A stretch of 64,000 nt of DNA from Nonlabens arenilitoris (GCF_002954765.1 NZ_MTPW01000001.1:2741501-2805500); one strand, 5' to 3'; counted from the first letter of the stretch, positions 1 through 8,600 are shown. The notes: generated by a model not told the origin, from the letters alone. Numbers and translations: made by a program.

Positions 1-810
1 ATCCATTCCAGCATTAAAACTTGTGGATTCTATACCGTCAAAACGGTCATGTATGACAGATACATAAGGATATAAATTTAATCGTAATGGTGGATCAATA
101 TTTTCTATACCTGTTAATAAAGCATCATATTGTGTATCTGTACCCGTTGTTACATCAATATAATTATAGGTATATTCTTCATTTAACGATTTAATAATGC
201 GCAATATTTGAAAACTCCAGTCCTGTACATTTTGCTCTGGAAAACGCAAGGTTCGATAAGGTATTTTCATTTCTACATACCATCCTCGTTCATCAAATGA
301 CACCTCAGATAAGAAAACAACGTTATAACTAAAATCCTGGCTGTTACCTTCAGCAATGGCATCACCTAGAGCGTTTGCACTAGTGGCATAAAAACGGGTT
401 TGATTAATCTGGTTATTATAAGTATTTATAAAAAAACCGAAAAGGTCTGCTTGCTCAAAAACCTGATCACGTTGAGAAAACTGTCTTAAAACAGATTCTG
501 GATCATTATCGTACATATAACCAGCAACATAAATTGCGCTATCGTCATAAGCTACTTTAAATTCAGTTTTATGAGTTTCCCTTTCGGCATTTCCATTATT
601 AGGTTGTGCCATAATAAAATTACCGCCAGTAGTAACTCGATCCCATATCTGCTCAAATGGTTTTCCATCAATTTTTGGTGGTGTGGATATGCGAGTAGCT
701 CTGTAAACTTTTCTCGCGATATTGGTTGTGTCTTGTAATGTTGTAGTCGTATTCGCTTTCGCGAAAGCGTAACTAAAAAATAACAATGTGAAAACAATAA
801 TTCTGAGCAT
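1..810 (-). CDS. DUF5916 / family 9 carbohydrate-binding-like outer-membrane protein, N-terminal part
   Basis: The gene enters the window from the left edge on the minus strand; only the first 270 codons are present and the stop lies outside. It opens with a hydrophobic signal peptide (MLRIIVFTLLFFSYAFAKA), so the mature protein is exported. Residues about 30-210 resemble the CBM9-like domain found at the front of DUF5916 proteins (IDGKPFEQIWD near residue 50, then FKVAYDDSAIYVAGYMYDND and a FEQADLFGFFINTYNNQ block). In that family the domain is followed by a beta-barrel-like region, which would lie beyond the edge. Function is unknown; an outer-membrane location is inferred from the family. 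The 16-bp palindrome at 754-769 is inside the gene and encodes AFAKA at the end of the signal peptide. Confidence 0.75.
   Translation of the reverse strand, partial: MLRIIVFTLLFFSYAFAKANTTTTLQDTTNIARKVYRATRISTPPKIDGKPFEQIWDRVTTGGNFIMAQPNNGNAERETHKTEFKVAYDDSAIYVAGYMYDNDPESVLRQFSQRDQVFEQADLFGFFINTYNNQINQTRFYATSANALGDAIAEGNSQDFSYNVVFLSEVSFDERGWYVEMKIPYRTLRFPEQNVQDWSFQILRIIKSLNEEYTYNYIDVTTGTDTQYDALLTGIENIDPPLRLNLYPYVSVIHDRFDGIESTSFNAGMD
754..769. repeat. 16-bp palindrome, copy 1
   Basis: Exact CGCTTTCGCGAAAGCG, followed by TAA. It lies within the signal-peptide codons of the DUF5916 gene and encodes AFAKA. Confidence 0.9.
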
Positions 811-921
811 GACTTTTTATGAATCCTCAAAGCTAAAAGCTAAAAACTATAGATTCATTAAACCCATGTTAATTTAACATATGATTTACAATCTGTAAAT
901 TAACTTGCTTAAAAAGCAATT

Positions 922-1449
922 ATGGATATAGCAATTCTAGCAGGTGGATGTTTCTGGTGTACAGAAGCCGTATTTCAAAGAGTTAAAGGAGTAGAGGAAG
1001 TAAAGTCTGGTTTCTGCGGTGGACATATTAAAAACCCAGCTTATAGAGAAGTCGTAACCCAACGTACAGGTCATGCCGAAGCTGTTAAAATAACCTATGA
1101 TCCTAAAATTATTAGTTATAAAGAACTATTGATGGTGTTTATGGCGACTCATGATCCTACCACGCTGAATAAACAAGGACATGATGTGGGAACGCATTAT
1201 CGTAGTGCCATTTATTATACAAATGAACAACAACATGAAATTGCCTTGCGGTATATTAAAGAACTCACTGATCAACGTGTTTATGAAAATGCTATTGTTA
1301 CAGAAGTAGCGCCAGCAACACCATTTTATGATGCAGATGACATACACGATGACTATTATAATAATAATCGTTTACAAGGCTATTGCCAGTATGTAATCGA
1401 TCCTAAAGTGCGCAAATTAATGACGCAATATGCAGATTTTGTAAAATAA
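922..1449 (+). CDS. msrA: Peptide-methionine (S)-S-oxide reductase MsrA
   Basis: MsrA reduces methionine-S-sulfoxide in oxidised proteins back to methionine using thioredoxin. The signature GGCFWCTEA holds the catalytic Cys10, with a second Cys at 13. The conserved blocks GGHIKNPAY, THDPTTLNKQGHDVGTHYRS and the tail DDYYNNNRLQGYCQYVI follow in family order. At 175 residues it is a normal-length single-domain MsrA without an MsrB fusion. The tail Cys in GYC is the likely resolving residue. The ATG is the first in frame after an AT-rich gap. It is transcribed divergently from the DUF5916 gene and its stop abuts the stop of the next, convergent gene. Confidence 0.95.
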   Translation: MDIAILAGGCFWCTEAVFQRVKGVEEVKSGFCGGHIKNPAYREVVTQRTGHAEAVKITYDPKIISYKELLMVFMATHDPTTLNKQGHDVGTHYRSAIYYTNEQQHEIALRYIKELTDQRVYENAIVTEVAPATPFYDADDIHDDYYNNNRLQGYCQYVIDPKVRKLMTQYADFVK

Positions 1450-1746
1450 TTATGATTCTACATCGATCACTTGTTTAGGGTCTTCTTTTTTAATGACATA
1501 AGTGTAGATCCACGTGATTGTAAACGTAGGGATTACATCTAATCCTGGAACTAATTCTTCAATAGTGGTAATAATTCCAGCGGTTACACCAGTTTTTCCT
1601 GGATAAAGTTTTGTCATTAAATAACCTGCAACTGGAGCCCAACCTATATCGGTAAACTCACCTATACCAGGAATGATATAAGAAGCCATACCGACTAAGT
1701 CAAAGATGATTCCGAAAATAAGTTTAGAGCGTTTTGATTCAAACAT
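1450..1746 (-). CDS. Small conserved membrane protein of unknown function
   Basis: A 98-residue protein with two or three hydrophobic segments (about residues 8-27, 32-48 and 72-88) and a charged C-terminus (KKEDPKQVIDVES). I do not recognise a named family. Motifs such as IPGIGEFTDIGWAPVAGYLM and IEELVPGLDVIPTFTITWIY give it a clear protein-like composition and suggest a small integral membrane protein conserved in flavobacteria. It converges on msrA with no gap and lies downstream of folE (54 bp), so it may be co-transcribed with folE. No catalytic residues can be assigned. Confidence 0.75.
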   Translation of the reverse strand: MFESKRSKLIFGIIFDLVGMASYIIPGIGEFTDIGWAPVAGYLMTKLYPGKTGVTAGIITTIEELVPGLDVIPTFTITWIYTYVIKKEDPKQVIDVES

Positions 1747-1799
1747 GTAATTATAATTTAACTACTTAAAGATAGTCAAATAACGTTCCAAAAATGAAT

Positions 1800-2396
1800 C
1801 TAGTGTAGTTTTGCCGTAATCAGTTTTAGGAATTCGTTACGTGTTTCTACTTTTTCAAACTGTCCTCTGAAACCACTGGTGGTAGTGACACTATTTTGTT
1901 TTTGCACTCCACGCATCATCATACACATGTGAGAAGCTTCAATAACAACGGCAACACCCATAGGTTTTAAGGTATTATGAATACACTCCAGTATATCGTG
2001 TGTTAACCTTTCTTGAACTTGTAGTCTACGAGCAAATACATCTACGATACGTGGGATTTTTGAAAGTCCTACGATATGTCCATTAGGTATGTAAGCGATA
2101 TGAGCCTTTCCAAAAAAAGGTAACATGTGATGTTCACATAAAGAATAGAGCTCTATGTCTTTAATGATAACCATGTCATTATAATCTTCAGCAAACATGG
2201 CGCCTTTCAGAATTTCTGCAGGATCAGAATCGTATCCTGAGGTTAAGAATTGCATCGCTTTTGCGGCACGTTCTGGAGTTTTAATTAATCCTTCGCGTTC
2301 TACGTCTTCACCTATATTTTGTATGACTTCTTTGTACTGATTTTTTATATCCTCTGTCACTTCAATGTTGTACTCTTCAAAAACTCTGTAGGGCAT
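1800..2396 (-). CDS. folE: GTP cyclohydrolase I FolE
   Basis: FolE converts GTP to 7,8-dihydroneopterin triphosphate, the first step of tetrahydrofolate and other pterin synthesis, in the cytoplasm. The zinc site is visible: Cys87 and His90 in the LCEHHMLPF motif and Cys158 in [10 protein letters not shown]. Other family blocks are [40 protein letters not shown] and SGFRGQF. At 198 residues the length is typical. The ATG at 2396 is preceded upstream by a possible promoter with a TAACTTTA box near 2421. The gene is single, with a small membrane protein downstream. Confidence 0.97.
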   Translation of the reverse strand: MPYRVFEEYNIEVTEDIKNQYKEVIQNIGEDVEREGLIKTPERAAKAMQFLTSGYDSDPAEILKGAMFAEDYNDMVIIKDIELYSLCEHHMLPFFGKAHIAYIPNGHIVGLSKIPRIVDVFARRLQVQERLTHDILECIHNTLKPMGVAVVIEASHMCMMMRGVQKQNSVTTTSGFRGQFEKVETRNEFLKLITAKLH

Positions 2397-2602
2397 TTTT
2401 TAAAATTTTGAGTAAAGTTACATCATATTTGTTTAAGTAAATCAATATTTTGTTAAACATTACGTTTGATATTATCATTTTAAAGTGTGTAGTTATAAAA
2501 TGAAAATCATTGAAATATAGGGTTGTGCAGTTGTAATTTTAAAAAGTATTTAAAAAGCTTTAATTTTTTAAATAAAATAGAGAGAGAGGTTGTAAATATA
2601 TA

Positions 2603-2610
2603 TATATTTG
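2603..2610 (+). promoter_or_regulatory. Bacteroidota -7 box ahead of tRNA-Arg
   Basis: TATATTTG fits the TAnnTTTG consensus recognised by the Bacteroidota primary sigma factor. It lies 27 bp ahead of the tRNA. No well-spaced -33 TTG is visible. The 2397-2637 gap otherwise shows only AT-rich sequence. Confidence 0.5.
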
Positions 2611-2637
2611 CAACCGCTTAGAAATTAAGCAAGATTA

Positions 2638-2711
2638 GGTCGCGTAGCTCAGCTGGATAGAGCATCTGCCTTCTAAGCAGACGGTCACAGGTTCGAATCC
2701 TGTCGCGATCA
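2638..2711 (+). tRNA. tRNA-Arg (anticodon TCT)
   Basis: A 74-nt cloverleaf can be folded by eye. The acceptor GGTCGCG pairs with CGCGATC (one G-T pair). The D arm is GCTC-AGCTGGATA-GAGC. The anticodon stem TCTGC/GCAGA encloses the loop CTTCTAA with anticodon TCT, which reads AGA. The T arm is ACAGG-TTCGAAT-CCTGT and the discriminator base is A. CCA is not encoded. A rho-independent terminator follows about 35 bp downstream, so this is a single-gene unit. No integrated element is seen on its 3' side. Confidence 0.96.
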
Positions 2712-2745
2712 CTACTTCACAAAGATATTGTGATTTATAATTTAC

Positions 2746-2778
2746 AAATCCTGATCAACATGTTGGTCAGGATTTTTT
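2746..2778 (+). terminator. Rho-independent terminator after tRNA-Arg
   Basis: The stem AAATCCTGATCAACA pairs with TGTTGGTCAGGATTTT (one T-G wobble) and runs into a T tract. Confidence 0.85.
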
Positions 2779-2886
2779 AGTTTCAATAAGTCGAGAAATA
2801 TTTATATGGTTTAATAAAACCGCACAAACTAAACAGCTTTAAGAATTTGATAATAAGTTTTTAAGTTTATTTGATGTCTGTATATC

Positions 2887-3264
2887 TTAAAACATGGTAT
2901 TAGGATTAGCAGCGGTTTTAGGAATCTGTTGTATAGCATCCCAATGCTCACATATTTTACCTTCCTTATCAAATCTAAAAAAGTCCATAGTCACATATTG
3001 ATCATCATCGGGCCATATTTGATGCGTGTGTAGTGCTACTAAATCATCTTGTGCAATAGCTCTTACAAATTCAATAGACTTATCTGGGTATTCTATTTGC
3101 ATTCTCTCAAAATATTCAATAAATCCATCTATGCCATCGGCAACATCTGGATTGTGCTGTATGTATTGATTACCTACATACTTTGCTATAGCTTCTTTAG
3201 GATTTCCTTCATATGCCATTTTATAAAAAGCGATGGCATTACGTTTATTAAGTTCTAGAGACAT
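2887..3264 (-). CDS. SnoaL-like (NTF2-fold) protein
   Basis: This 125-residue protein has the pattern of the SnoaL-like/polyketide-cyclase branch of the NTF2-like fold. An N-terminal helix (NKRNAIAFYKMAYEGNPKEAIAKYVG) leads into YIQHNPDVADGIDGFIEYFE, then VRAIAQDDLVALHTHQIW and a closing FFRFDKEGKICEHWDAIQQIP. The QHNP and EHWD motifs are typical of the small bacterial stand-alone members, often annotated as putative aldol-condensation-type enzymes, though substrates are unknown. It is 4 bp from the next gene and probably in an operon with the genes up to 4928. Confidence 0.8.
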   Translation of the reverse strand: MSLELNKRNAIAFYKMAYEGNPKEAIAKYVGNQYIQHNPDVADGIDGFIEYFERMQIEYPDKSIEFVRAIAQDDLVALHTHQIWPDDDQYVTMDFFRFDKEGKICEHWDAIQQIPKTAANPNTMF

Positions 3265-3268
3265 TCAA

Positions 3269-3772
3269 TTATAATTTAACACCAAATCTTGCTAACATCT
3301 TTTTCTCAAAAGCCCAGAAGAATTTAAATTGACCAAAAATCCATCCCATAACTACTAGTAGTACTTGATAAATAGGGAAGATAATTATAAGCCTCAATGG
3401 CCAGAAAAACCATCCAGACATTGATTCTCGATCAATACCTATAAGGTCTAGCAATGGAGCAGATAATCGAGCCGATGCTGATCCTGTAATTGCAAACACA
3501 ATAAAGATTGCAATCATTTCCCAGCGGTTTTTAATATTCCATTTTTTAATAAGTTTTGGGAAAACCCACATACAAAACCTATAAAAGGCATAGGCCAATA
3601 CTAGAGTGATACCATAAATAAACAAATATTCATAAATCACGTCTTCAAAAGTGGAAGGCATGATACGAGAAGCTACAAAATAGCCACAAGCTAATAAGCC
3701 TATGATACCTAAAATTGGAAAAATGAGTTGCCAGTTACGGGTAATATCCCAGTTATCTTTGAGTGTTTGCAT
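3269..3772 (-). CDS. Small multi-pass membrane protein (DUF6787-like)
   Basis: I chose the second in-frame ATG (MQTLKDNWDITRNWQ) because the first, at 3787, overlaps the upstream gene's stop. The protein has about four hydrophobic segments: residues near 18-40 (LIFPILGIIGLLACGYFVAS), 50-70, 85-105 and 125-150, with a basic C-terminus. It resembles a flavobacterial family sometimes mislabelled prolipoprotein diacylglyceryl transferase and now listed, from memory, as DUF6787. No catalytic motif of Lgt is present, so I do not assign that activity. It lies in a tight minus-strand run between a lipoprotein and a SnoaL-like gene. Confidence 0.7.
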   Translation of the reverse strand: MQTLKDNWDITRNWQLIFPILGIIGLLACGYFVASRIMPSTFEDVIYEYLFIYGITLVLAYAFYRFCMWVFPKLIKKWNIKNRWEMIAIFIVFAITGSASARLSAPLLDLIGIDRESMSGWFFWPLRLIIIFPIYQVLLVVMGWIFGQFKFFWAFEKKMLARFGVKL

Positions 3773-3786
3773 AGTGCAAAAATACA

Positions 3787-4194
3787 CTACCGCAACTTCT
3801 GTCCATATCGTTTTTCAAAGAAAAGAAAATAATTATACAGTAGATAATTGACTTCATAACCATAATCTACATTTCGATCATAGTCGATACGCCATACGTA
3901 TAGGTCTGGACTATAGTTGATAGAATTGTTAACTCTTAAATTGTATTCTCTTACATAAAAATCATTACGCAGTTCTAAAGTACTTTGTGAATAAAAACCA
4001 CGTGGTGGTTGTGTGACCAGCCAAGAGTTAAAGCCTGGTTCTATAATAATAACCTCATACTCTAGACTATCATTTGCGATACGCAAGGTGTCAGTTACTG
4101 ATCCGGTAGCATTATTATTGTTCACAGCAGGCTGGTATGAGTTGCAGCTGATAATAATTGTGAGCAATGCTATAAATAAAAAGGTTGTTTTCAT
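3787..4194 (-). CDS. Lipoprotein, DUF6146-like
   Basis: The reading frame is open up to 4278, but the start at 4194 gives a clean lipoprotein signal (MKTTFLFIALLTIIISCNS, lipobox IISC), so I prefer it. The mature part contains NDSLEYEVIIIEPGFNSWL, PRGFYSQSTLELRN and DYGYEVNYLLYNYFLFFEKRYGQ. This pattern matches a Bacteroidota-restricted family I recall as DUF6146. The function is unknown and the likely location is the periplasmic face of a membrane. It sits between a DUF937 protein and a small membrane protein on the same strand. Confidence 0.75.
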   Translation of the reverse strand: MKTTFLFIALLTIIISCNSYQPAVNNNNATGSVTDTLRIANDSLEYEVIIIEPGFNSWLVTQPPRGFYSQSTLELRNDFYVREYNLRVNNSINYSPDLYVWRIDYDRNVDYGYEVNYLLYNYFLFFEKRYGQKLR

Positions 4195-4289
4195 GTGGTA
4201 AAAGTACCTACACAAAAACAACCTTGCACGCCATAACTCGTCTATACTATATATGGATGAGTCTATGACCTGTTTCATTGAGTTAATAA

Positions 4290-4928
4290 TTATTTTCCAA
4301 ATAAACCTCCTAGAAGTCCACCTAGTCCACCTTTTTTCTTATCTCCACCTAGTACCATTCCCGCTACATCATCGATGATACTACCATCACCATCTGCATC
4401 TAGAATTTGCTCGATGAAAGATTGATCATGCGTTCCAGATTGTCCTAGTACTGATCCCAGTAAATCACCGATTCCGTTTTGATCAACATTAGAAGCTTGT
4501 TTTTGCTTACCTAAAACACCCATAAGTATAGGTGCAGCTATTTTTATAATTTGGCTTACAGAATCCATGTCCATTCCACTAGATTTTGAAAGTGCATTTT
4601 CAACTTGTGGTTGTTTAGTACCTAAAACATGTCCTAAAATCCCAGCACCATCCTGTAATAAGTCATCTGGGCTACCAGCTCCATCGCCAAAAAGGCCACC
4701 TAACATATCTAAAACACCACCACTATGACGTTGATCACTTAACGCATTATTTAATGCGCTTGCACCTTCTGGTGTAGAAGCATTGCGTTGCATCGCTCCT
4801 AAAATTAAAGGCATTGCCTGTGAGAGTACGTTTGCAGTTTTATCTGCTGGTTGTCCAGTTTTTTGTGCAGCACCATTAATAAGTGTTTGTCCTAGATCTG
4901 ATTGTAATAAGTCTAATATTGAAGCCAT
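4290..4928 (-). CDS. DUF937 domain protein (YidB-like)
   Basis: A 212-residue glycine- and leucine-rich protein built of helical repeats (LLQSDLGQTLINGAAQKTGQ, then ANVLSQAMPLILGAMQRNA). This is the DUF937 pattern also seen in YidB. The second half repeats the theme (VSQIIKIAAPILMGVLGKQ) and contains DADGDGSIIDDVAG, a short calcium-binding EF-hand/dockerin-like loop, before a GGLGGLLGGLFGK tail. There is no signal peptide. The function is unknown. Codon use looks like its neighbours, and it probably starts the minus-strand operon that runs to 2887. Confidence 0.85.
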   Translation of the reverse strand: MASILDLLQSDLGQTLINGAAQKTGQPADKTANVLSQAMPLILGAMQRNASTPEGASALNNALSDQRHSGGVLDMLGGLFGDGAGSPDDLLQDGAGILGHVLGTKQPQVENALSKSSGMDMDSVSQIIKIAAPILMGVLGKQKQASNVDQNGIGDLLGSVLGQSGTHDQSFIEQILDADGDGSIIDDVAGMVLGGDKKKGGLGGLLGGLFGK

Positions 4929-5012
4929 TGTTGTTTAATTAATTTAGGTTAATAATATGTAAATTACGATATAATAAAGCTTTAATTCCATTTTGGAAAG
5001 TCTATTTCATTT

Positions 5013-5028
5013 CGCTTTCGCGAAAGCG
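5013..5028. repeat. 16-bp palindrome, copy 2
   Basis: Exact CGCTTTCGCGAAAGCG followed by TAATTAA, intergenic between the TlpA-like gene and the DUF937 gene. Confidence 0.9.
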
Positions 5029-5085
5029 TAATTAAAAGCCGACGAAAAGCATTGATTAAGGTTAAATTTTGCAGGTGTTTTAACT

Positions 5086-5589
5086 TTAGTCTTTTCTTTT
5101 TTTATAGTTGGTTATATGCTTGGATATAACTTCAGAGGTCAGTTCATTTCCTGCTAATAAAGGGTAGCCTTCCCATACTACTATGCCATCGGGATCGATT
5201 AATATCGCATGTGGTATCGCTTTTACTTCTAATACTGTTTTCATGCGTTGTTGAGAATCTATAGCGCTGTAATATTCTATTTTTGGGTTGCGCTGTCTTA
5301 ATATTTTTTCTCTAGATTCATCACTAATGCCAATAACTACCAAATCATCCTTAAATTCTGTTTGAAATTCATTTAAATCTGGAATCGCTCTTTTACATGG
5401 TGCACACCAAGTAGCCCAAAAATCAACTAAAATAAATTTCCCCTTCATTTCAGGTTGACTGGAAACCCATTCCTCTACTACCAATTGTGGTGCAGGTTTA
5501 TGAAGAAATGATTTTGCCCACATCTTTTTCTTTTGACCATGACATGTAATGCTGAATAGGGTAAATGCTATGATAATAAGATGTTTCAT
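5086..5589 (-). CDS. TlpA-like thioredoxin-fold protein, exported
   Basis: A 167-residue thiol-disulfide oxidoreductase of the TlpA/ResA type. The N-terminus (MKHLIIIAFTLFSITCHGQ) is a signal sequence; SITC is a poor lipobox, so cleavage by signal peptidase I or II is undecided. The active site WCAPC is at 61-65 in FWATWCAPCKRAIPDLNEF. The cis-proline loop is VKAIPHAILIDPDG. Such proteins reduce or oxidise periplasmic cysteines, for example in cytochrome c maturation, but nothing nearby fixes the partner. It stands alone, and a palindrome copy sits downstream of its stop. Confidence 0.88.
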   Translation of the reverse strand: MKHLIIIAFTLFSITCHGQKKKMWAKSFLHKPAPQLVVEEWVSSQPEMKGKFILVDFWATWCAPCKRAIPDLNEFQTEFKDDLVVIGISDESREKILRQRNPKIEYYSAIDSQQRMKTVLEVKAIPHAILIDPDGIVVWEGYPLLAGNELTSEVISKHITNYKKRKD

Positions 5590-5692
5590 AATGTATAGGC
5601 TTTAGTTGTATAGAATATTTAAAGATACAAAATCGAGAAGTGTAAGAGCTTGATAAATTATTTAAGATGATTAGATTATAATCATTAAACTA

Positions 5693-5960
5693 TTAACGGA
5701 TGTTTAAATATTTAAAAGTATAATAACCTATAATTAGCCCAAAAGATATGGTGACTATTAAATTTAATGAGGTTAAATTAGGGATGATTGTATGAGCTAG
5801 AACCAAAATCATAAAACAGTTCCGAGACGACAATAGAATTATGGAAAAATTAATAACACGGATCTGGAATGAGGACATTGTGTAGCCAGCTGTAATTGAG
5901 AACAAACATCAAAACAGCACCTAAAAACATAAAGCTATATTTTAATACAAGCTTTTTCAT
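5693..5960 (-). pseudogene. Small membrane protein gene, apparently frameshifted
   Basis: The start ATG at 5960 overlaps the stop of the upstream gene in an ATGA arrangement, which supports translational coupling. The first frame reads MKKLVLKYSFMFLGAVLMFV and stops after about 36 codons (PDPCY-stop near 5850). The neighbouring frame then continues with NFSIILLSSRN through a hydrophobic stretch to GYYTFKYLNIR and a stop at 5693. Joined, the two pieces give a plausible protein of about 88 residues with three membrane segments. A single extra base near the TTATTAATTTTTCC stretch would explain it. It could instead be a short 36-residue peptide. The family is not recognised. Confidence 0.4.
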
Positions 5961-6586
5961 TTCCAAAATCTCCACCACTTTTTTTCTGCTTTTTCAGTAT
6001 GATTTTTTTTGGTTTCTGATGGTGCTCTATGGTCAATAAATTTTAAATCATTAAAGTTATTCTTGCCACCTAAAAGGATAACATTTTCATTTAATAACCA
6101 CTGTTCGACTTCGTTAACAGCTTCTATTATGGATGGATAAAATTCATTAATAAGTTGATTTTGCTTGAACGTAGTTAATTCGTTAAAATCATAGGTTCCA
6201 TATTTCCCAAATGGATAGTTCATGTAAAAAGAGTAATCATAAGCAAGTTTGCTCATAAACGTGTATCCATAATAATCTAGATTATAAAAATTTTCAATGA
6301 ATTTATAATAATCGCCTTTACGTTGCTTTACACAGTCTAATTGATGTAATAATGACCAAGTTTCAAGCTGACTTATCGATATTTCTTTAGAAATCAGATT
6401 CTTTAAATCTTGATAAGCTGTTTCACTTTTATAATTCAAGTCTAAAAAATCAAAATAAGCATTTGCAGATAAATATTCCTTAAGTTCTTCAGATTGATAA
6501 ACCCATTGTTCAAATTCTGCTATCGACGATTCATTCATCCATACTTTGAATAAACGTTCTTCGATTTTATTTGTGGTTATCGGCAT
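5957..6586 (-). CDS. Hypothetical protein of 209 residues
   Basis: A soluble, acidic and aromatic-rich protein (MPITTNKIEERLFKVWMNES; FIENFYNLDYYGYTFMSKLAYDYSFYMNYPFGKYGTYDF) ending in a basic, tryptophan-rich tail (KAEKKWWRFWK). I see no signal peptide and no known motif. The family is unrecognised. Its stop overlaps the start of the small membrane gene at 5960 by four bases, and another unknown gene lies 20 bp upstream at 6607, so the three probably form one transcript. Confidence 0.65.
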   Translation of the reverse strand: MPITTNKIEERLFKVWMNESSIAEFEQWVYQSEELKEYLSANAYFDFLDLNYKSETAYQDLKNLISKEISISQLETWSLLHQLDCVKQRKGDYYKFIENFYNLDYYGYTFMSKLAYDYSFYMNYPFGKYGTYDFNELTTFKQNQLINEFYPSIIEAVNEVEQWLLNENVILLGGKNNFNDLKFIDHRAPSETKKNHTEKAEKKWWRFWK

Positions 6587-6606
6587 AGATTAATAGATTT
6601 TAAACA

Positions 6607-7143
6607 TTAAGGAATCCATTCATTGTCTATTGGTTGTGTTTTACCAATTTGCCCAAAATCAAAAGTTAACCCAATTCTCTTATCATTACCTATTTTTAAG
6701 CTAAAGATCATAGCAAATATAATCTCAATATCCTCGGGACTATTGGTTTCAATTTTAATTTTATCTCTGTAAATATGTTCAACCAGAGCTTCATCAATTA
6801 CTGCTATTTGAAGGTCATTTTTAAAAATGGATTTCTTTCTTCCTTTATGAATCTTAAGACTGTATTTAACACCATGATAATAAAGTTCGTATAAATTATG
6901 CCATCCATTTTTACTCTCTAAGAATAAAGTTAGCCCAATATTTTTTTTAATGCTCGCTTTAAATCTCCATTTCCAAATAGAAAAATGCGTTTTAATAGTG
7001 TATAAAATTGAACCTTCTAAGTCTTTAACAACACCTATGCAACTACCTAATAATGTGTCCCAACGAGCACTTAGAAGTTGTTCACCACTTTCTTCTTCAT
7101 ATAATTTAAATGAATGGCCTATGTGGGTTATAATGTAAATCAT
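6607..7143 (-). CDS. Hypothetical protein, possibly LURP-one/tubby-like beta fold
   Basis: A 178-residue protein rich in alternating beta-type segments (IYIITHIGHSFKLYEEESGE, SLKIHKGRKKSIFKNDLQIA) and a helix near the end (EIIFAMIFSLKIGND). The pattern of short strands followed by a hydrophobic C-terminal helix is reminiscent of LURP-one-related/tubby-C-like proteins, but this is a weak impression without a diagnostic motif. It is the first gene of a putative three-gene minus-strand unit (7143 to 5693). No signal peptide is seen. Confidence 0.6.
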   Translation of the reverse strand: MIYIITHIGHSFKLYEEESGEQLLSARWDTLLGSCIGVVKDLEGSILYTIKTHFSIWKWRFKASIKKNIGLTLFLESKNGWHNLYELYYHGVKYSLKIHKGRKKSIFKNDLQIAVIDEALVEHIYRDKIKIETNSPEDIEIIFAMIFSLKIGNDKRIGLTFDFGQIGKTQPIDNEWIP

Positions 7144-7162
7144 TTTTTAGTAAAAGTTTTAT

Positions 7163-7333
7163 CTAAACAATTAATGCAAGGACAATATTAGTTGCTCTAG
7201 GAGAATGGATTGTATAAGGTGAGTGATCGACATCAGTAATCATCGATGGAATAGAAGTTTCTAGATTCAAAACATCGTGCGATGGGGCAGAGCCAGTAAA
7301 TCTAAAATATGGACTTTGATAGGAAGGAAAAAA
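7163..7333 (-). pseudogene. Possible gene remnant (C-terminal piece)
   Basis: An open stretch of 56 codons runs stop-to-stop with a protein-like composition (SHDVLNLETSIPSMITDVDH, then HSPRATNIVLALIV and TAG at 7163), but has no upstream start codon. It lies in the 7144-7535 gap between the unknown gene and rpoD. It may be the tail of a decayed gene; chance is not excluded. The rest of the gap shows only AT-rich sequence and the rpoD terminator. Confidence 0.25.
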
Positions 7334-7487
7334 TCAAAAATAATTATGGTATTTACAAGTAGAGCAAGGAGTATTTTAAAGCATTTTTTTTAACAACATA
7401 AATCTACAACATAATTCTGTTTCTCACACTTGCTTTAAAAGATGTGCAGGGATAGATAAATTGTATTTACATTAAAAAAATACCCCA

Positions 7488-7518
7488 TAAAAAAAGCGCC
7501 CAAGAGGCGCTTTTAGTA
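7488..7518 (-). terminator. Rho-independent terminator after rpoD
   Basis: The stem AAAAAGCGCC pairs with GGCGCTTTT around the loop CAAGA. The A-run on the plus strand gives the T-run for the minus-strand rpoD transcript. Confidence 0.85.
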
Positions 7519-7535
7519 AATTGTGTAGGGACTGA

Positions 7536-8399
7536 CTACCCTAAATATGACTTAAGGATTTTACTTCTTGAGTTTTGACGCAATCTTTTGATTCCTTTTT
7601 CTTTAATCTGGCGCACGCGCTCACGAGTTAAATCAAAAGTCTCACCGATTTCTTCTAAGCTCATAGGCTGTTGATTTCCTATACCGAAGTATAGCGAAAT
7701 AACATCTGCCTCTTTTTGCGATAGTGTCTCTAGTGCGCGAGTAATCTCAAGTGTAAGAGACTCATGCATCAACTCTCTATCCGGATTAGGCGACTCACCA
7801 CTACGTACAACGTCGTAAAGGTTAGAAGTTTCTCCTTCTTTAAGAGGTGCATCCATCGATACGTGACGACCTGCGTTTTTAAGAGACTGCTTCACGTCAC
7901 TTACCGTCATGTCTAGCTCTTTTGCTAGTTCTTCTGGTGAAGGTGGACGCTCGTGCAATTGCTCAAGATGTGAAAATGCCTTATTAATCTTGTTAATAGA
8001 TCCAATTTTGTTTAAAGGTAAACGCACGATACGTGACTGCTCTGCTAGTGCCTGAAGAATCGACTGACGGATCCACCATACTGCGTATGAGATGAATTTA
8101 AATCCACGAGTTTCATCAAATCTTTTGGCAGCCTTTACAAGACCTGCATTACCTTCATTAATAAGATCTGGAAGTTTAAGCCCTTGATTTTGATACTGCT
8201 TAGCCACAGAAACCACAAAACGTAAGTTTGCTGTAGTTAGTTTCTCAAGAGCTCTCTGATCACCTTTTTTAATAAGCTGTGCAAGTTCCACTTCTTCCTC
8301 TGCAGTGATTAGATCAATTTTAGAGATGTCTTGTAGGTACTTATCCAGCGATTTAGACTCACGGTTAGTAACCTGCTTGGTGATTTTGAGTTGTCTCAT
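7536..8399 (-). CDS. rpoD: Primary sigma-70 factor RpoD (Bacteroidota short form)
   Basis: The principal sigma factor of RNA polymerase, recognising TTG/TAnnTTTG promoters in this phylum. The 287 residues carry region 1.2 ([20 protein letters not shown]), region 2 with [19 protein letters not shown] and the -10 recognition helix [19 protein letters not shown], region 3 ([14 protein letters not shown]) and region 4 with the helix-turn-helix [21 protein letters not shown]. Region 1.1 is absent, as is normal for Bacteroidota. It is a single gene with its own terminator. The 370-bp gap upstream (8400-8770) holds its promoter region and a palindrome copy. Confidence 0.96.
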   Translation of the reverse strand: MRQLKITKQVTNRESKSLDKYLQDISKIDLITAEEEVELAQLIKKGDQRALEKLTTANLRFVVSVAKQYQNQGLKLPDLINEGNAGLVKAAKRFDETRGFKFISYAVWWIRQSILQALAEQSRIVRLPLNKIGSINKINKAFSHLEQLHERPPSPEELAKELDMTVSDVKQSLKNAGRHVSMDAPLKEGETSNLYDVVRSGESPNPDRELMHESLTLEITRALETLSQKEADVISLYFGIGNQQPMSLEEIGETFDLTRERVRQIKEKGIKRLRQNSRSKILKSYLG

Positions 8400-8584
8400 T
8401 TAATGTATAAAGATTAAAAAGTTAAAAGGTGCATGACAGCTTTTGTCATACAAAATAATAGTAGCAATAATCATACCAAAACAATGATTCCTGACACTTA
8501 TTCAGACCAGTAATAATGCGAGATACGCTACAATTATTTAGTCGTAATAACGTGTTTTTTGTTACAAATATTGTTTTAATATTT

Positions 8585-8600
8585 TGCTTTCGCGAAAGCG
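8585..8600. repeat. 16-bp palindrome, copy 3
   Basis: TGCTTTCGCGAAAGCG (first base changed) followed by TAA. It lies in the 8400-8770 gap between rpoD and the membrane-protein gene; I see no gene in that gap. Confidence 0.85.

Noticed and set aside
552..830. 92-residue minus-strand frame beginning MRIHKKSCSELLF
   Set aside because: It is a shadow of the DUF5916 gene, which has a proper signal peptide and family sequence in the other frame.
2638..2711. Prophage or island attachment site at tRNA-Arg
   Set aside because: No integrase or direct repeat of the tRNA 3' end is seen nearby; a terminator follows immediately.
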